Shown here piece after piece: positions 52,848 to 60,764 of a DNA stretch of 64,000 nt (its first letter is position 1; each line of letters begins with the position of its first letter). The notes beneath the pieces were generated by a model, which saw nothing but the letters and a program-made list of their open reading frames with translations, was not told the DNA's origin and searched no databases. Origin of the DNA: CAVUEG01 sp963740525. Lineage in GTDB: Bacteria > Actinomycetota > Actinomycetes > Propionibacteriales > Nocardioidaceae. The stretch lies in NCBI GenBank assembly GCA_963740525.1, contig CAVUEG010000006.1, positions 372,001 to 436,000 of the forward strand, in the 5' to 3' direction. The translations under genes and the position numbers were made by a program.

Positions 52848-53843
52848 GTGACAAGCACTGTGAGCTCAGCGTCGAGCTCGCTGTCGGCGCATGGTTCCGA
52901 CCTCGCCGAAGCGACCTCGTCCGACGCGTCCCTTCGACGGTTCCTCCACGGCCTTCCCGGCGTGGACCAGGTCGGCGCCGAGGCCCGCGCCGCCACCTTG
53001 GGGACGCGCTCCATCAAGACCACGGCCAAGGCGTTCGCGATCGACCTGGCCATCCGGATGGTGGACCTGACCACGCTCGAGGGCATGGACACCCCCGGCA
53101 AGGTCCGCGCACTGTGCGCCAAGGCGATGCGCCCGGACCCCGCCGACCCGACCTGCCCCGCAGCCGCCGCCGTGTGCGTCTACCCCGACATGGTCCCGGT
53201 GGCCCGCGAGACGCTCGGTGCCAGTGGCGTGCACATCGCCGCCGTGGCCACGGCGTTCCCCTCGGGGCGTGCCGCGATGGACATCAAGCTCGCCGACACC
53301 AAGGACGCCGTCGAGGCCGGCGCTGACGAGATCGACATGGTCATCGACCGTGGCGCGTTCCTCGCCGGCCGATACCTCGAGGTGTACGACGAGATCCTGC
53401 AGGTCCGTGAGGCCTGCGTCCGCCCCGACGGCACGTCGGCACACCTGAAGGTCATCTTCGAGACCGGCGAGCTCCAGACCTACGACAACGTCCGCCGCGT
53501 CTCGTGGCTGGCGATGATGGCCGGTGCGCACTTCATCAAGACCAGCACCGGCAAGATCCAGCCGGCGGCCACGCTGCCGGTGACCCTGGTGATGCTGGAG
53601 GCGGTCCGCGACTTCCGCGAGGCCACCGGCCAGATGGTGGGCGTGAAGCCTGCCGGCGGCATCCGCACCAGCAAGGACGCGATCAAGTACCTCGTCATGG
53701 TCAACGAAGTGGCAGGGACCGACTGGCTCGACCCCGACTGGTTCCGCTTCGGGGCCTCCACGTTGCTCAACGACCTGCTGATGCAGCGCACGAAGATGAA
53801 GACCGGCCGGTACTCCGGCCCCGACTACTTCACCCTGGACTGA
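52848..53843 (+). CDS. deoC: Deoxyribose-phosphate aldolase
   Basis: 331 residues, cleaving deoxyribose-5-phosphate to glyceraldehyde-3-P and acetaldehyde. Seen: MVDLTTLEGMDTPGKV, VCVYPDMVPVARETLG, KLADTKDAVEAGADEIDMVID and the Schiff-base lysine in HFIKTSTGK (Lys231, with Lys236). GVKPAGGIRTSKDAIKYL closes the barrel. Longer than the E. coli enzyme, of the 330-residue class. It heads an operon with two ALDH-family genes that could consume acetaldehyde. Confidence 0.96.
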   Translation: MTSTVSSASSSLSAHGSDLAEATSSDASLRRFLHGLPGVDQVGAEARAATLGTRSIKTTAKAFAIDLAIRMVDLTTLEGMDTPGKVRALCAKAMRPDPADPTCPAAAAVCVYPDMVPVARETLGASGVHIAAVATAFPSGRAAMDIKLADTKDAVEAGADEIDMVIDRGAFLAGRYLEVYDEILQVREACVRPDGTSAHLKVIFETGELQTYDNVRRVSWLAMMAGAHFIKTSTGKIQPAATLPVTLVMLEAVRDFREATGQMVGVKPAGGIRTSKDAIKYLVMVNEVAGTDWLDPDWFRFGASTLLNDLLMQRTKMKTGRYSGPDYFTLD

Positions 53844-53849
53844 TCACTG

Positions 53850-55283
53850 ATGGCCACCCCTTTCGAGTACGCCCCCGCTCCCGAGTCCCGGTCGATCGTC
53901 GACATCAAGTCGTCGTACGGCCTCTTCATCGACGGTGACTTCGTCGACGGCTCGGGCAAGTCGTTCAAGACGATCAGCCCCTCCACCGAGGAGGTGCTGG
54001 CCGAGATCGCCGAGGCCTCCGACGCCGACGTCGACCTCGCGGTGAAGGCCGCCCGCCGCGCCTACACCCGCGTCTGGTCGAAGATGTCCGGCCGGGAGCG
54101 CTCGAAGTACCTCTACCGGATAGCGCGGATCATCCAGGAGCGGGCCCGCGAGTTCGCGGTGCTCGAGTCCATCGACAACGGCAAGCCGATCCGCGAGTCC
54201 CGCGACGTCGACGTCCCGCTGGTCTCGGCGTACTTCTTCTACTACGCCGGCTGGGCCGACAAGCTCGAGTACGCCGGCTTCGGCGCGAACCCGCAGCCCC
54301 TCGGAGTCGCCGGCCAGGTCATCCCCTGGAACTTCCCGCTGCTGATGCTCGCGTGGAAGATCGCTCCCGCCCTCGCGTGCGGCAACACCGTCGTCCTCAA
54401 GCCCGCCGAGACGACGCCCCTGACCGCGCTGCTCTTCGCCGAGGTCTGCCAGCAGGCCGACCTGCCTCCGGGCGTCGTCAACATCGTCACCGGCGCGGGC
54501 GAGACCGGCCGCGCGATCGTGGCCCACCCCGACGTCGACAAGGTGGCGTTCACCGGGTCGACCGACGTCGGCCGCGCGATCGCCAAGACAGTCGCGGGCA
54601 CCGACAAGAAGGTCACCCTCGAGCTCGGCGGCAAGGCCGCGAACATCGTCTTCGACGACGCGCCGGTCGACCAGGCGGTCGAGGGCATCGTCAACGGCAT
54701 CTTCTTCAACCAGGGCCACGTCTGCTGCGCCGGCTCGCGCCTCCTCGTGCAGGAGTCCGTCGCCGAGGAGGTCATCGAGCGGCTCAAGCGCCGGATGGCC
54801 ACGCTGCGGGTGGGCGACCCCCTCGACAAGAACACCGACGTGGGGGCGATCAACTCCGCCGAGCAGCTCGCCAAGATCCGCGAGCTGTCCGAGGTCGGCG
54901 AGAGCGAGGGCGCCGGGCGCTGGTCGGCGCCGTGCACGCTGCCGGACCACGGGTTCTGGTTCGCCCCGACGATCTTCACCGGCGTCTCCCAGGCCCACCG
55001 GATCGCCCGCGAGGAGATCTTCGGCCCGGTCCTGTCCATCCTGACCTTCCGCACGCCCGCCGAGGCGGTGGAGAAGGCCAACAACACCCCGTTCGGCCTC
55101 TCCGCCGGCATCTGGACCGACAAGGGCTCGCGCATCCTCTGGATGGCGCAGCAGCTGCGGGCCGGGGTCGTCTGGGCCAACACGTTCAACCGCTTCGACC
55201 CGACCAGCCCCTTCGGCGGCTACAAGGAGTCGGGCTACGGCCGCGAGGGCGGCCGCCACGGTCTGGAGGCCTACATCCGATGA
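53850..55283 (+). CDS. Aldehyde dehydrogenase
   Basis: 477 residues, NAD(P)-dependent. Catalytic glutamate in VTLELGGKAANIV (Glu258) and nucleophile in FNQGHVCCAGSRLLV (Cys292/293). Cofactor region VIPWNFPLLMLAWKIAPALACGNTVVLKPAE and FTGSTDVGRAI. C-terminal FGGYKESGYGREGG is normal. Starts 6 bases after deoC, so acetaldehyde from deoxyribose breakdown is the probable substrate. Confidence 0.94.
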   Translation: MATPFEYAPAPESRSIVDIKSSYGLFIDGDFVDGSGKSFKTISPSTEEVLAEIAEASDADVDLAVKAARRAYTRVWSKMSGRERSKYLYRIARIIQERAREFAVLESIDNGKPIRESRDVDVPLVSAYFFYYAGWADKLEYAGFGANPQPLGVAGQVIPWNFPLLMLAWKIAPALACGNTVVLKPAETTPLTALLFAEVCQQADLPPGVVNIVTGAGETGRAIVAHPDVDKVAFTGSTDVGRAIAKTVAGTDKKVTLELGGKAANIVFDDAPVDQAVEGIVNGIFFNQGHVCCAGSRLLVQESVAEEVIERLKRRMATLRVGDPLDKNTDVGAINSAEQLAKIRELSEVGESEGAGRWSAPCTLPDHGFWFAPTIFTGVSQAHRIAREEIFGPVLSILTFRTPAEAVEKANNTPFGLSAGIWTDKGSRILWMAQQLRAGVVWANTFNRFDPTSPFGGYKESGYGREGGRHGLEAYIR

Positions 55284-56173
55284 CACCGCCCAGTGACACC
55301 AGCGCCGCGCGCATCGACGTACGAAAGACCTACAAGCTCTATGTCGGCGGGGCGTTCCCCCGCTCGGAGTCGGGCCGTTCGTACGTCGTGAGCGACGCCA
55401 AGGGCGGGTTCCTCGCCAACGCGTCGTACGCCTCGCGCAAGGACGCCCGGGACGCCGTCAAGGCCGCCCGGTCCGCCTTCCCCGGATGGTCCGGGAAGAC
55501 CGGCTACAACCGGGCCCAGATCGTCTACCGGATCGCCGAGGTCCTCGAGGGCCGTCGCGCGCAGTTCGTCGACGAGGTGCGCAGCTCCGAGGGCGGCACC
55601 GCGCGCGCCGCAGAGAAGCTCGTCGACGCCGCCGTCGACCGGCTCGTCTGGTACGCCGGCTGGGCCGACAAGGTCGCCCAGGTGACCGGTAGCTCGAACC
55701 CCGTCGCGGGGCCGTACTTCAACTTCTCGACGCCCGAGCCGACCGGGGTGGTCGCGGTCCTCGCCCCGCAGCAGTCGTCGCTGCTCGGGCTGGTCTCGGT
55801 GCTCGCGCCGGTGATCGTCACCGGCAACACCTGCGTGGTGGCGACCTCGGCCGACCGCCCGCTGCCTGCGATCACGCTCTCGGAGGTGATGGCCACCTCG
55901 GACGTTCCCGGCGGAGTGGTGAACATGCTGACCGGTGCCCTCACCGACACAGCCCCGACGCTGGCCTCGCACATGGACGTGAACGCGATCGACCTGACGG
56001 GCCTGGCAGGAGACACGGACCTCGCCCGCGAGCTGGAGGTGGTCGCGGCCGAGAACCTCAAGCGGGTGATCCGCCCGTCGGTCACCGAGCCGGACTGGAC
56101 CCTGGAGCCCGACCTGAGCCGGCTGACGCGCTTCCTGGAGACCAAGACCGTCTGGCACCCGGTCGGCATCTGA
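55280..56173 (+). CDS. Aldehyde-dehydrogenase-like protein lacking the catalytic domain
   Basis: 297 residues. It aligns with the first half of an ALDH (YKLYVGGAFPRSESGRSYVV, AARSAFPGWSGKTGYNRAQIVYRIAEVLE, GVVAVLAPQQSSLLGLVSVLAPVIVTGNTCVV), but then jumps to a short tail (ENLKRVIRPSVTEPDWTLEP). The Glu and Cys of the active site are absent. ATG overlaps the upstream ALDH stop (ATGA). The sequence is clean, so this looks like a maintained non-catalytic partner, not decay. Confidence 0.85.
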   Translation: MTPPSDTSAARIDVRKTYKLYVGGAFPRSESGRSYVVSDAKGGFLANASYASRKDARDAVKAARSAFPGWSGKTGYNRAQIVYRIAEVLEGRRAQFVDEVRSSEGGTARAAEKLVDAAVDRLVWYAGWADKVAQVTGSSNPVAGPYFNFSTPEPTGVVAVLAPQQSSLLGLVSVLAPVIVTGNTCVVATSADRPLPAITLSEVMATSDVPGGVVNMLTGALTDTAPTLASHMDVNAIDLTGLAGDTDLARELEVVAAENLKRVIRPSVTEPDWTLEPDLSRLTRFLETKTVWHPVGI

Positions 56174-56188
56174 GGCCGCAAGGGCCTC
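56172..56188 (+). terminator. Hairpin after the deoC operon
   Basis: GAGGCC-GCAAG-GGCCTC, perfect 6-base arms, beginning within the stop codon of the ALDH-like gene. Confidence 0.45.
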
Positions 56189-56243
56189 GCACGCGTGGAC
56201 GGGTGACGCCGAGTCCGGCATTCCGCGCGCGCCTGGGACCTGC

Positions 56244-56249
56244 CAGAAT
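56244..56249 (+). promoter_or_regulatory. -10-like element, leaderless start of P-loop kinase gene
   Basis: CAGAAT, 6 bases before the GTG at 56256; first base departs from TAnnnT. Confidence 0.4.
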
Positions 56250-56255
56250 GGCGCC

Positions 56256-56876
56256 GTGCGCGCGCAGGTCATCGTCCTCGCCGGACCGTCGGGGTCGGGC
56301 AAGACCCGCCTGGCCAGACGACTGGGGCTGCCGGTGCTCAACCTCGACGACTTCTACCGCGACGGCAGCGACCCATCGCTGCCCCGTCTGGAGATCGCAC
56401 CGGGTGAGCTGATCGTCGACTGGGACGACCCCGGCTCGTGGCTCCACGATGACGCGCTCGAGGCGGTCGCGCAGCTGAGCCGGGACGGGACCGCCGACGT
56501 CCCGGTCTACGAGATCGCTCGCGACGGACGCACCGGCTACCGAACCCTCGACCTGGGCCGCTCGCGCTACTTCCTCGCCGAGGGCATCTTCGCCCAGGAG
56601 ATCGTGGGCGAGTGCGAGGCACTCGGGTTCCTCGCCGCCGCCATCTGCGTGCGGCACCACCGCCTGGTCACCTTCGCCCTGCGTCTCGTCCGCGACCTGC
56701 GCGAGCACCGCAAGCCACCGCACGTGCTCGTCCGCCGTGGCTTGATGCTGATGCGCGGGGAGCCCTCGGTGGTCGACCATGCAGTCGCGCTGGGCTGTAC
56801 GCCGATGACGCCGAACGCAGCCTACGAGCAGCTGAGTGCGTTGCTCCTCTCACCCGATCGAGCACCTCAGGAGTGA
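56256..56876 (+). CDS. Uridine-kinase-like P-loop ATPase
   Basis: 206 residues: VIVLAGPSGSGKTRLARRLG (Walker A, 10-17), LNLDDFYRDGSDPSLP (uridine-kinase-like acceptor loop), DWDDPGSWLHDDALEAVAQL, FLAEGIFAQEIVGEC. This matches the actinobacterial uridine-kinase-like ATP-binding family; the nucleoside-salvage surroundings agree. Followed after one base by a protease-like gene with its own AGGAG. Confidence 0.85.
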   Translation: MRAQVIVLAGPSGSGKTRLARRLGLPVLNLDDFYRDGSDPSLPRLEIAPGELIVDWDDPGSWLHDDALEAVAQLSRDGTADVPVYEIARDGRTGYRTLDLGRSRYFLAEGIFAQEIVGECEALGFLAAAICVRHHRLVTFALRLVRDLREHRKPPHVLVRRGLMLMRGEPSVVDHAVALGCTPMTPNAAYEQLSALLLSPDRAPQE

Positions 56877-56877
56877 C

Positions 56878-57411
56878 ATGGAAGCGCGTCAGCCCGACCC
56901 CACGACGTGCGGCTCCGCCTGCCTGGTGATGGCCCGTCAGCTCAACCGGCCCGACCGCACCCCGGCTCCTCTCACGGGGGATGCCTTCGCCAGCGAGTGC
57001 GTGTCGATGCACCGCACCACCAGCGCCATGAGCAACGGCGGCTGGCAGCTGCCGTGGCCGCAGTCGCTCGGGACGGCTCCGTGGGCCCTCGCCCGCGAGA
57101 TGACGCTCGCGTGCGGCGTACCCGGCACCAAGTACCGCACCAGCACGGTGTGGCCGTGGAGCCGTGCCGGTGCCGCCCGGGCCGTCGAAGCGGCAGTGGG
57201 GAACGGCCATGCCACGCCGGTGTACATCGGGAACTCGCTCAGCCCCCGTCACGTGGTGCTGGTGACCGGGCTCGACGGTGCCACCTGGCAGGTCTACGAG
57301 CCCGCGTCGGGACGAGTGCTCCCGGTGGTCCACCAGGCCTTCACCTCGGCCAAGCTCGGGCTCGCGGGCTGGGATGTGCCGTGGTGCCTCGTCGTGCCGG
57401 CCACTGGGTGA
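56878..57411 (+). CDS. Papain-like/C39-like cysteine peptidase-fold protein
   Basis: 177 residues with a C39-type layout: Gln5 and Cys11 in QPDPTTCGSACLVMAR, His125 in SPRHVVLVTGLDG, and Glu141 in WQVYEPASG where Asp/Asn is usual. No transporter domain and no signal peptide, so a free cytosolic protein. ATG at 56878 with CAGGAG upstream, one base after the kinase stop, so co-expressed with it. Activity is predicted from the triad only. Confidence 0.65.
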   Translation: MEARQPDPTTCGSACLVMARQLNRPDRTPAPLTGDAFASECVSMHRTTSAMSNGGWQLPWPQSLGTAPWALAREMTLACGVPGTKYRTSTVWPWSRAGAARAVEAAVGNGHATPVYIGNSLSPRHVVLVTGLDGATWQVYEPASGRVLPVVHQAFTSAKLGLAGWDVPWCLVVPATG

Positions 57412-57429
57412 GCGGGCCGACGGAACACC

Positions 57430-58497
57430 TCAGCCGAGAGCGGCGTACCCCGGCTTGATCACGTCGTCGATGATCTTGAGCCGCTCGTCGAAGGGCAGGA
57501 AGGCCGACTTCATCGCGTTGATCGTGAACCAGCGCAGGTCGTCGAGCCCGTAGCCGAACGCGTCGACCAGCGAGGACATCTCCGCGGTCATGCTGGTCCC
57601 GCTCATCAGCCGGTTGTCGGTGTTCACGGTGACCCGGAACCGCAGTCGGGTGAGCAACCCGATCGGGTGCTCGGCGATCGAGCTGGCGGCACCGGTCTGC
57701 AGGTTCGACGCGGGACACATCTCCAGCGGGATCCGCTGGTCCCGCACGTACGACGCCAGCCTCCCGAGGTGGACCGTCCCGTCGTCGTCGACCGTGATGT
57801 CGTCGACGATGCGGACCCCGTGCCCGAGCCGGTCGGCGCCGCACCACTGGATCGCCTGCCAGATCGACGGCAGCCCGAAGGCCTCTCCGGCGTGGATGGT
57901 GAAGTGACAGTTCTCGCGCTGGAGGTACTCGAAGGCGTCGAGGTGCCGGGTCGGCGGGTAGCCCGCCTCGGCTCCGGCGATGTCGAAGCCGGCCACGCCT
58001 GCGTCGCGGTAGCGCACGGCGAGCTCGGCGATCTCCCTCGACCGCGCCTGATGGCGCATGGCGGTGAGCAGCTGACGGACCACGATCCGGCCACCCGCTG
58101 CGGAGCTGCCCTCCTCGAAGCCTGCCTGGACCGCCTCGACCACCTCTGGCAGGGTGAGTCCGGCGGTCACGTGCTGTTCCGGGGCATAGCGGATCTCGGC
58201 GTACACGACGCCGTCGGCGGCGAGGTCCTCAACGCACTCGCGAGCGACCCGGGTCAAGGACTCGGCCGTCTGCATGACCGCGACCGTGTGGTCGAAGGTC
58301 TCCAGGTAGCGCACCAGGGACCCGGAGTTCGCCGACTCGGCGAACCAACGGCCGAGGGCCTCCGGCTCGGCGACGGGCAGCTCGTGCCGCGACTCGGCGG
58401 CCAGCTCGACGATCGTCGCCGGCCGCAGGCCGCCGTCCAGGTGGTCGTGGAGCAGCACCTTCGGTGCCGTGCGGATGAGGTCGCGGTCGATCGTCAT
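57430..58497 (-). CDS. add: Adenosine deaminase
   Basis: 355 residues. Zinc and catalytic motifs: LLHDHLDGGLRP (metal His pair), TIHAGEAFGLPSIWQAI (His and catalytic Glu), GHGVRIVDDI and VTVNTDNRLMSGTSM (metal Asp). Deaminates (deoxy)adenosine to inosine, which the phosphorylase at 41164 can split. The add-deoA-cdd run on one strand parallels Rv3313c-Rv3315c, but here a MaoC gene is inserted on the other strand. Confidence 0.96.
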   Translation of the reverse strand: MTIDRDLIRTAPKVLLHDHLDGGLRPATIVELAAESRHELPVAEPEALGRWFAESANSGSLVRYLETFDHTVAVMQTAESLTRVARECVEDLAADGVVYAEIRYAPEQHVTAGLTLPEVVEAVQAGFEEGSSAAGGRIVVRQLLTAMRHQARSREIAELAVRYRDAGVAGFDIAGAEAGYPPTRHLDAFEYLQRENCHFTIHAGEAFGLPSIWQAIQWCGADRLGHGVRIVDDITVDDDGTVHLGRLASYVRDQRIPLEMCPASNLQTGAASSIAEHPIGLLTRLRFRVTVNTDNRLMSGTSMTAEMSSLVDAFGYGLDDLRWFTINAMKSAFLPFDERLKIIDDVIKPGYAALG

Positions 58498-58588
58498 GCG
58501 CGGGCCCCTGCCGGGACGCCCGACTCCTCAGCGATAGGTTCTGCCATGTCGCCATCCAAGCACTGCGAGACGAGAGGCCGGGACCCGC

Positions 58589-59041
58589 ATGCGCACGTTC
58601 ACCACCCTTGACGAGGTCGCCGCGGCAGCCGGCGAGGAGCTCGGCACCAGTGAGTGGGTCGAGATCGCCCAGGACCGTGTGGACGCCTTCGCCGACGCGA
58701 CCGGGGACCACCAGTGGATCCACGTCGACGTCGAGCGCGCGAAGGAGGGCCCCTTCGCCGGCACCATCGCCCACGGCTACCTGACGCTCTCCCTCGTGCC
58801 GTGGCTCGGCAGCCAGATCTTCTCGCTCGAGACACCGGGCGCCAAGCTCAACTACGGCGTCAACAAGGTGCGTTTCCCGAACCCGGTCCGGGTCGGGTCC
58901 CGGGTCCGTGCCCACGTCTGCGTCGGTGCAGTCACCGATGTGCCGGCAGGCAAGCAGCTCACGTTCAAGTGGGTCGTCGAGATCGAGGGTCAGGACAAGC
59001 CGGCCTGCGTGGCCGAGACGGTCGTCCTGCTCCTGCCGTGA
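58589..59041 (+). CDS. MaoC family (R)-hydratase-like protein
   Basis: 150 residues, hot-dog fold: RVDAFADATGDHQWIHVDVERA holds the hydratase-2 Asp/His pair, and GTIAHGYLTLSLVPWL follows. ATG at 58589 after GAGAGG. Probably a (3R)-hydroxyacyl-CoA dehydratase; it is the only plus-strand gene within the nucleoside cluster. Confidence 0.9.
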   Translation: MRTFTTLDEVAAAAGEELGTSEWVEIAQDRVDAFADATGDHQWIHVDVERAKEGPFAGTIAHGYLTLSLVPWLGSQIFSLETPGAKLNYGVNKVRFPNPVRVGSRVRAHVCVGAVTDVPAGKQLTFKWVVEIEGQDKPACVAETVVLLLP

Positions 59042-59051
59042 GCGCGTCGGG

Positions 59052-60338
59052 TCAGCTGATCCGGTCGAGCACCAGCGGTGTCGGCTCGTACGCCGTACCC
59101 GTGGGAGCGACGTCGAAGCCTCCCTCGAGCGACTCCAGCGCCCGGGCGAAGCGGGACTCGTCATCGGAGAAGAGGGTCAGCAGCGGCTGTCCCTCGGTGA
59201 CCGCGTCGCCCGGCTTGGCGTGGAGCTGTACGCCGGCCCCCGCCTGGACGGCATCTCCCAGCGACGCCCGTCCGGCACCCAGCCGCCAGGCTGCGACCCC
59301 GACCGCCAGCGCGTCCAGCCGGGTGAGCACCCCGGTCGACGGGGCCGACACGACGTGGCTCTCCCGGGCGACCGGCAAGGCGGCGTCGGGGTCCCCACCC
59401 TGAGCCGCGATCATCCGCCTCCACACGTCCATCGCCGAGCCGTCGGCGAGCTTCGTCGCCGGGTCGACGTCGGTCCGGCCCGCCCCGGCGAGCATCTCCC
59501 TGGCCAACGCCACGGTCAGCTCGACCACGTCGGAGGGTCCGCCACCGGCCAGAACCTCGACGGACTCGCGCACCTCGAGGGCGTTGCCCGCCGTGAGGCC
59601 GAGCGGCGTCGCCATGTCGGTGAGGAGGGCGACCGTGTGCACCCCGGCGTCCGTGCCGAGCGCGACCATCGTGGAGGCCAGCTCGCGGGCACGGTCGAGG
59701 TCCTTCATGAACGCGCCGCTGCCGACCTTGACGTCCAGCACCAGCGCGCCGGTGCCCTCGGCGATCTTCTTGCTCATGATCGAGCTCGCGATGAGGGGGA
59801 TCGCCTCGACCGTCCCGGTGACGTCGCGCAGCGCGTACAGCTTCTTGTCGGCGGGAGCCAATCCGCTGCCCGCGGCACAGATGACCGCGCCGACCTCCTC
59901 GAGCTGGGTCAGCATCGCCTCGTTGGACAGTCCGGCCTGCCAGCCGGGGATGGACTCGAGCTTGTCCAGGGTCCCGCCGGTGTGGCCCAGACCCCGTCCG
60001 GAGAGCTGGGGGACGGCGACCCCGCAGGCGGCGACCAGGGGCGCGAGCGGAAGCGTGATCTTGTCCCCGACGCCACCGGTCGAGTGCTTGTCGGCCGTCG
60101 GGCGCGAGAGCGAGGAGAAGTCCATCCGCTCCCCCGAGGCGATCATCGCCGCGGTCCAGCGCGAGATCTCAGTGCGGGACATCCCGTTCAGCAGGATGGC
60201 CATGGCCAAGGCGGACATCTGCTCGTCGGCCACGGCGCCGCGCGTGTAGGCGTCGACCACCCAGTCGATCTGCGAGTCGCTGAGCGCCTTGCCCTCGCGC
60301 TTGGCGATGATCACGTCCACCGCGTCGTGCTTCTCCAC
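59052..60338 (-). CDS. deoA: Thymidine phosphorylase
   Basis: 428 residues. The signature SGRGLGHTGGTLDKLESIPG is complete; also VDFSSL-type phosphate region (MDFSSLSRPTADKHSTGGVGDK) and KVGSGAFMKDLDRARELA. Splits thymidine/deoxyuridine to base and deoxyribose-1-P, feeding the mutase and deoC. 26 bases after cdd on the same strand. Confidence 0.96.
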   Translation of the reverse strand: MEKHDAVDVIIAKREGKALSDSQIDWVVDAYTRGAVADEQMSALAMAILLNGMSRTEISRWTAAMIASGERMDFSSLSRPTADKHSTGGVGDKITLPLAPLVAACGVAVPQLSGRGLGHTGGTLDKLESIPGWQAGLSNEAMLTQLEEVGAVICAAGSGLAPADKKLYALRDVTGTVEAIPLIASSIMSKKIAEGTGALVLDVKVGSGAFMKDLDRARELASTMVALGTDAGVHTVALLTDMATPLGLTAGNALEVRESVEVLAGGGPSDVVELTVALAREMLAGAGRTDVDPATKLADGSAMDVWRRMIAAQGGDPDAALPVARESHVVSAPSTGVLTRLDALAVGVAAWRLGAGRASLGDAVQAGAGVQLHAKPGDAVTEGQPLLTLFSDDESRFARALESLEGGFDVAPTGTAYEPTPLVLDRIS

Positions 60339-60363
60339 CGCGGTCCTCCCTCGAAAGCGTCGG

Positions 60364-60762
60364 TCAGGTCAGGTCATCGGGGCCGAAGGCGTCCGGGAGC
60401 ACCTCCGACATCGGGCGCACCCCGGAGCCGGTCAGCAACAGAAGCTCGGGGCCACCGTGCTCGTGCAGCAGCTGACGGCAGCGGCCGCACGGCATGATCA
60501 CCGCACCGGCGCCGTTCACGCACACGAAGTGGGTCAGCCTGCCCCCGCCCCCGGCGACCAGCTGGGAGACGAGTCCGCACTCGGCGCACAGCGTCACGCC
60601 GTACCCGGCGTTCTCGACGTTGCAGCCCACCACCACTCGCCCGTCGTCAACCAGCGCGGCGGCACCGACCGGGAAGCTCGAGTAGGGCGCGTAGGCCCGA
60701 GCAGCCACAGCCGTCGCCTCCGCCCGGAGCGCGGCCCAGTCGAAGTCGTGATGCTCGGTCAT
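60364..60762 (-). CDS. cdd: Cytidine deaminase
   Basis: 132 residues. Zinc site CNVENAGYGVTLCAECGLVSQ (Cys and catalytic Glu) and PCGRCRQLLHEHG (two Cys). N-terminal AYAPYSSFPVGAAAL typical of homotetrameric CDA. ATG at 60762, 2 bases after the permease stop, so in one operon with the transporter and deoA. Confidence 0.96.
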   Translation of the reverse strand: MTEHHDFDWAALRAEATAVAARAYAPYSSFPVGAAALVDDGRVVVGCNVENAGYGVTLCAECGLVSQLVAGGGGRLTHFVCVNGAGAVIMPCGRCRQLLHEHGGPELLLLTGSGVRPMSEVLPDAFGPDDLT

Positions 60763-60764
60763 CG

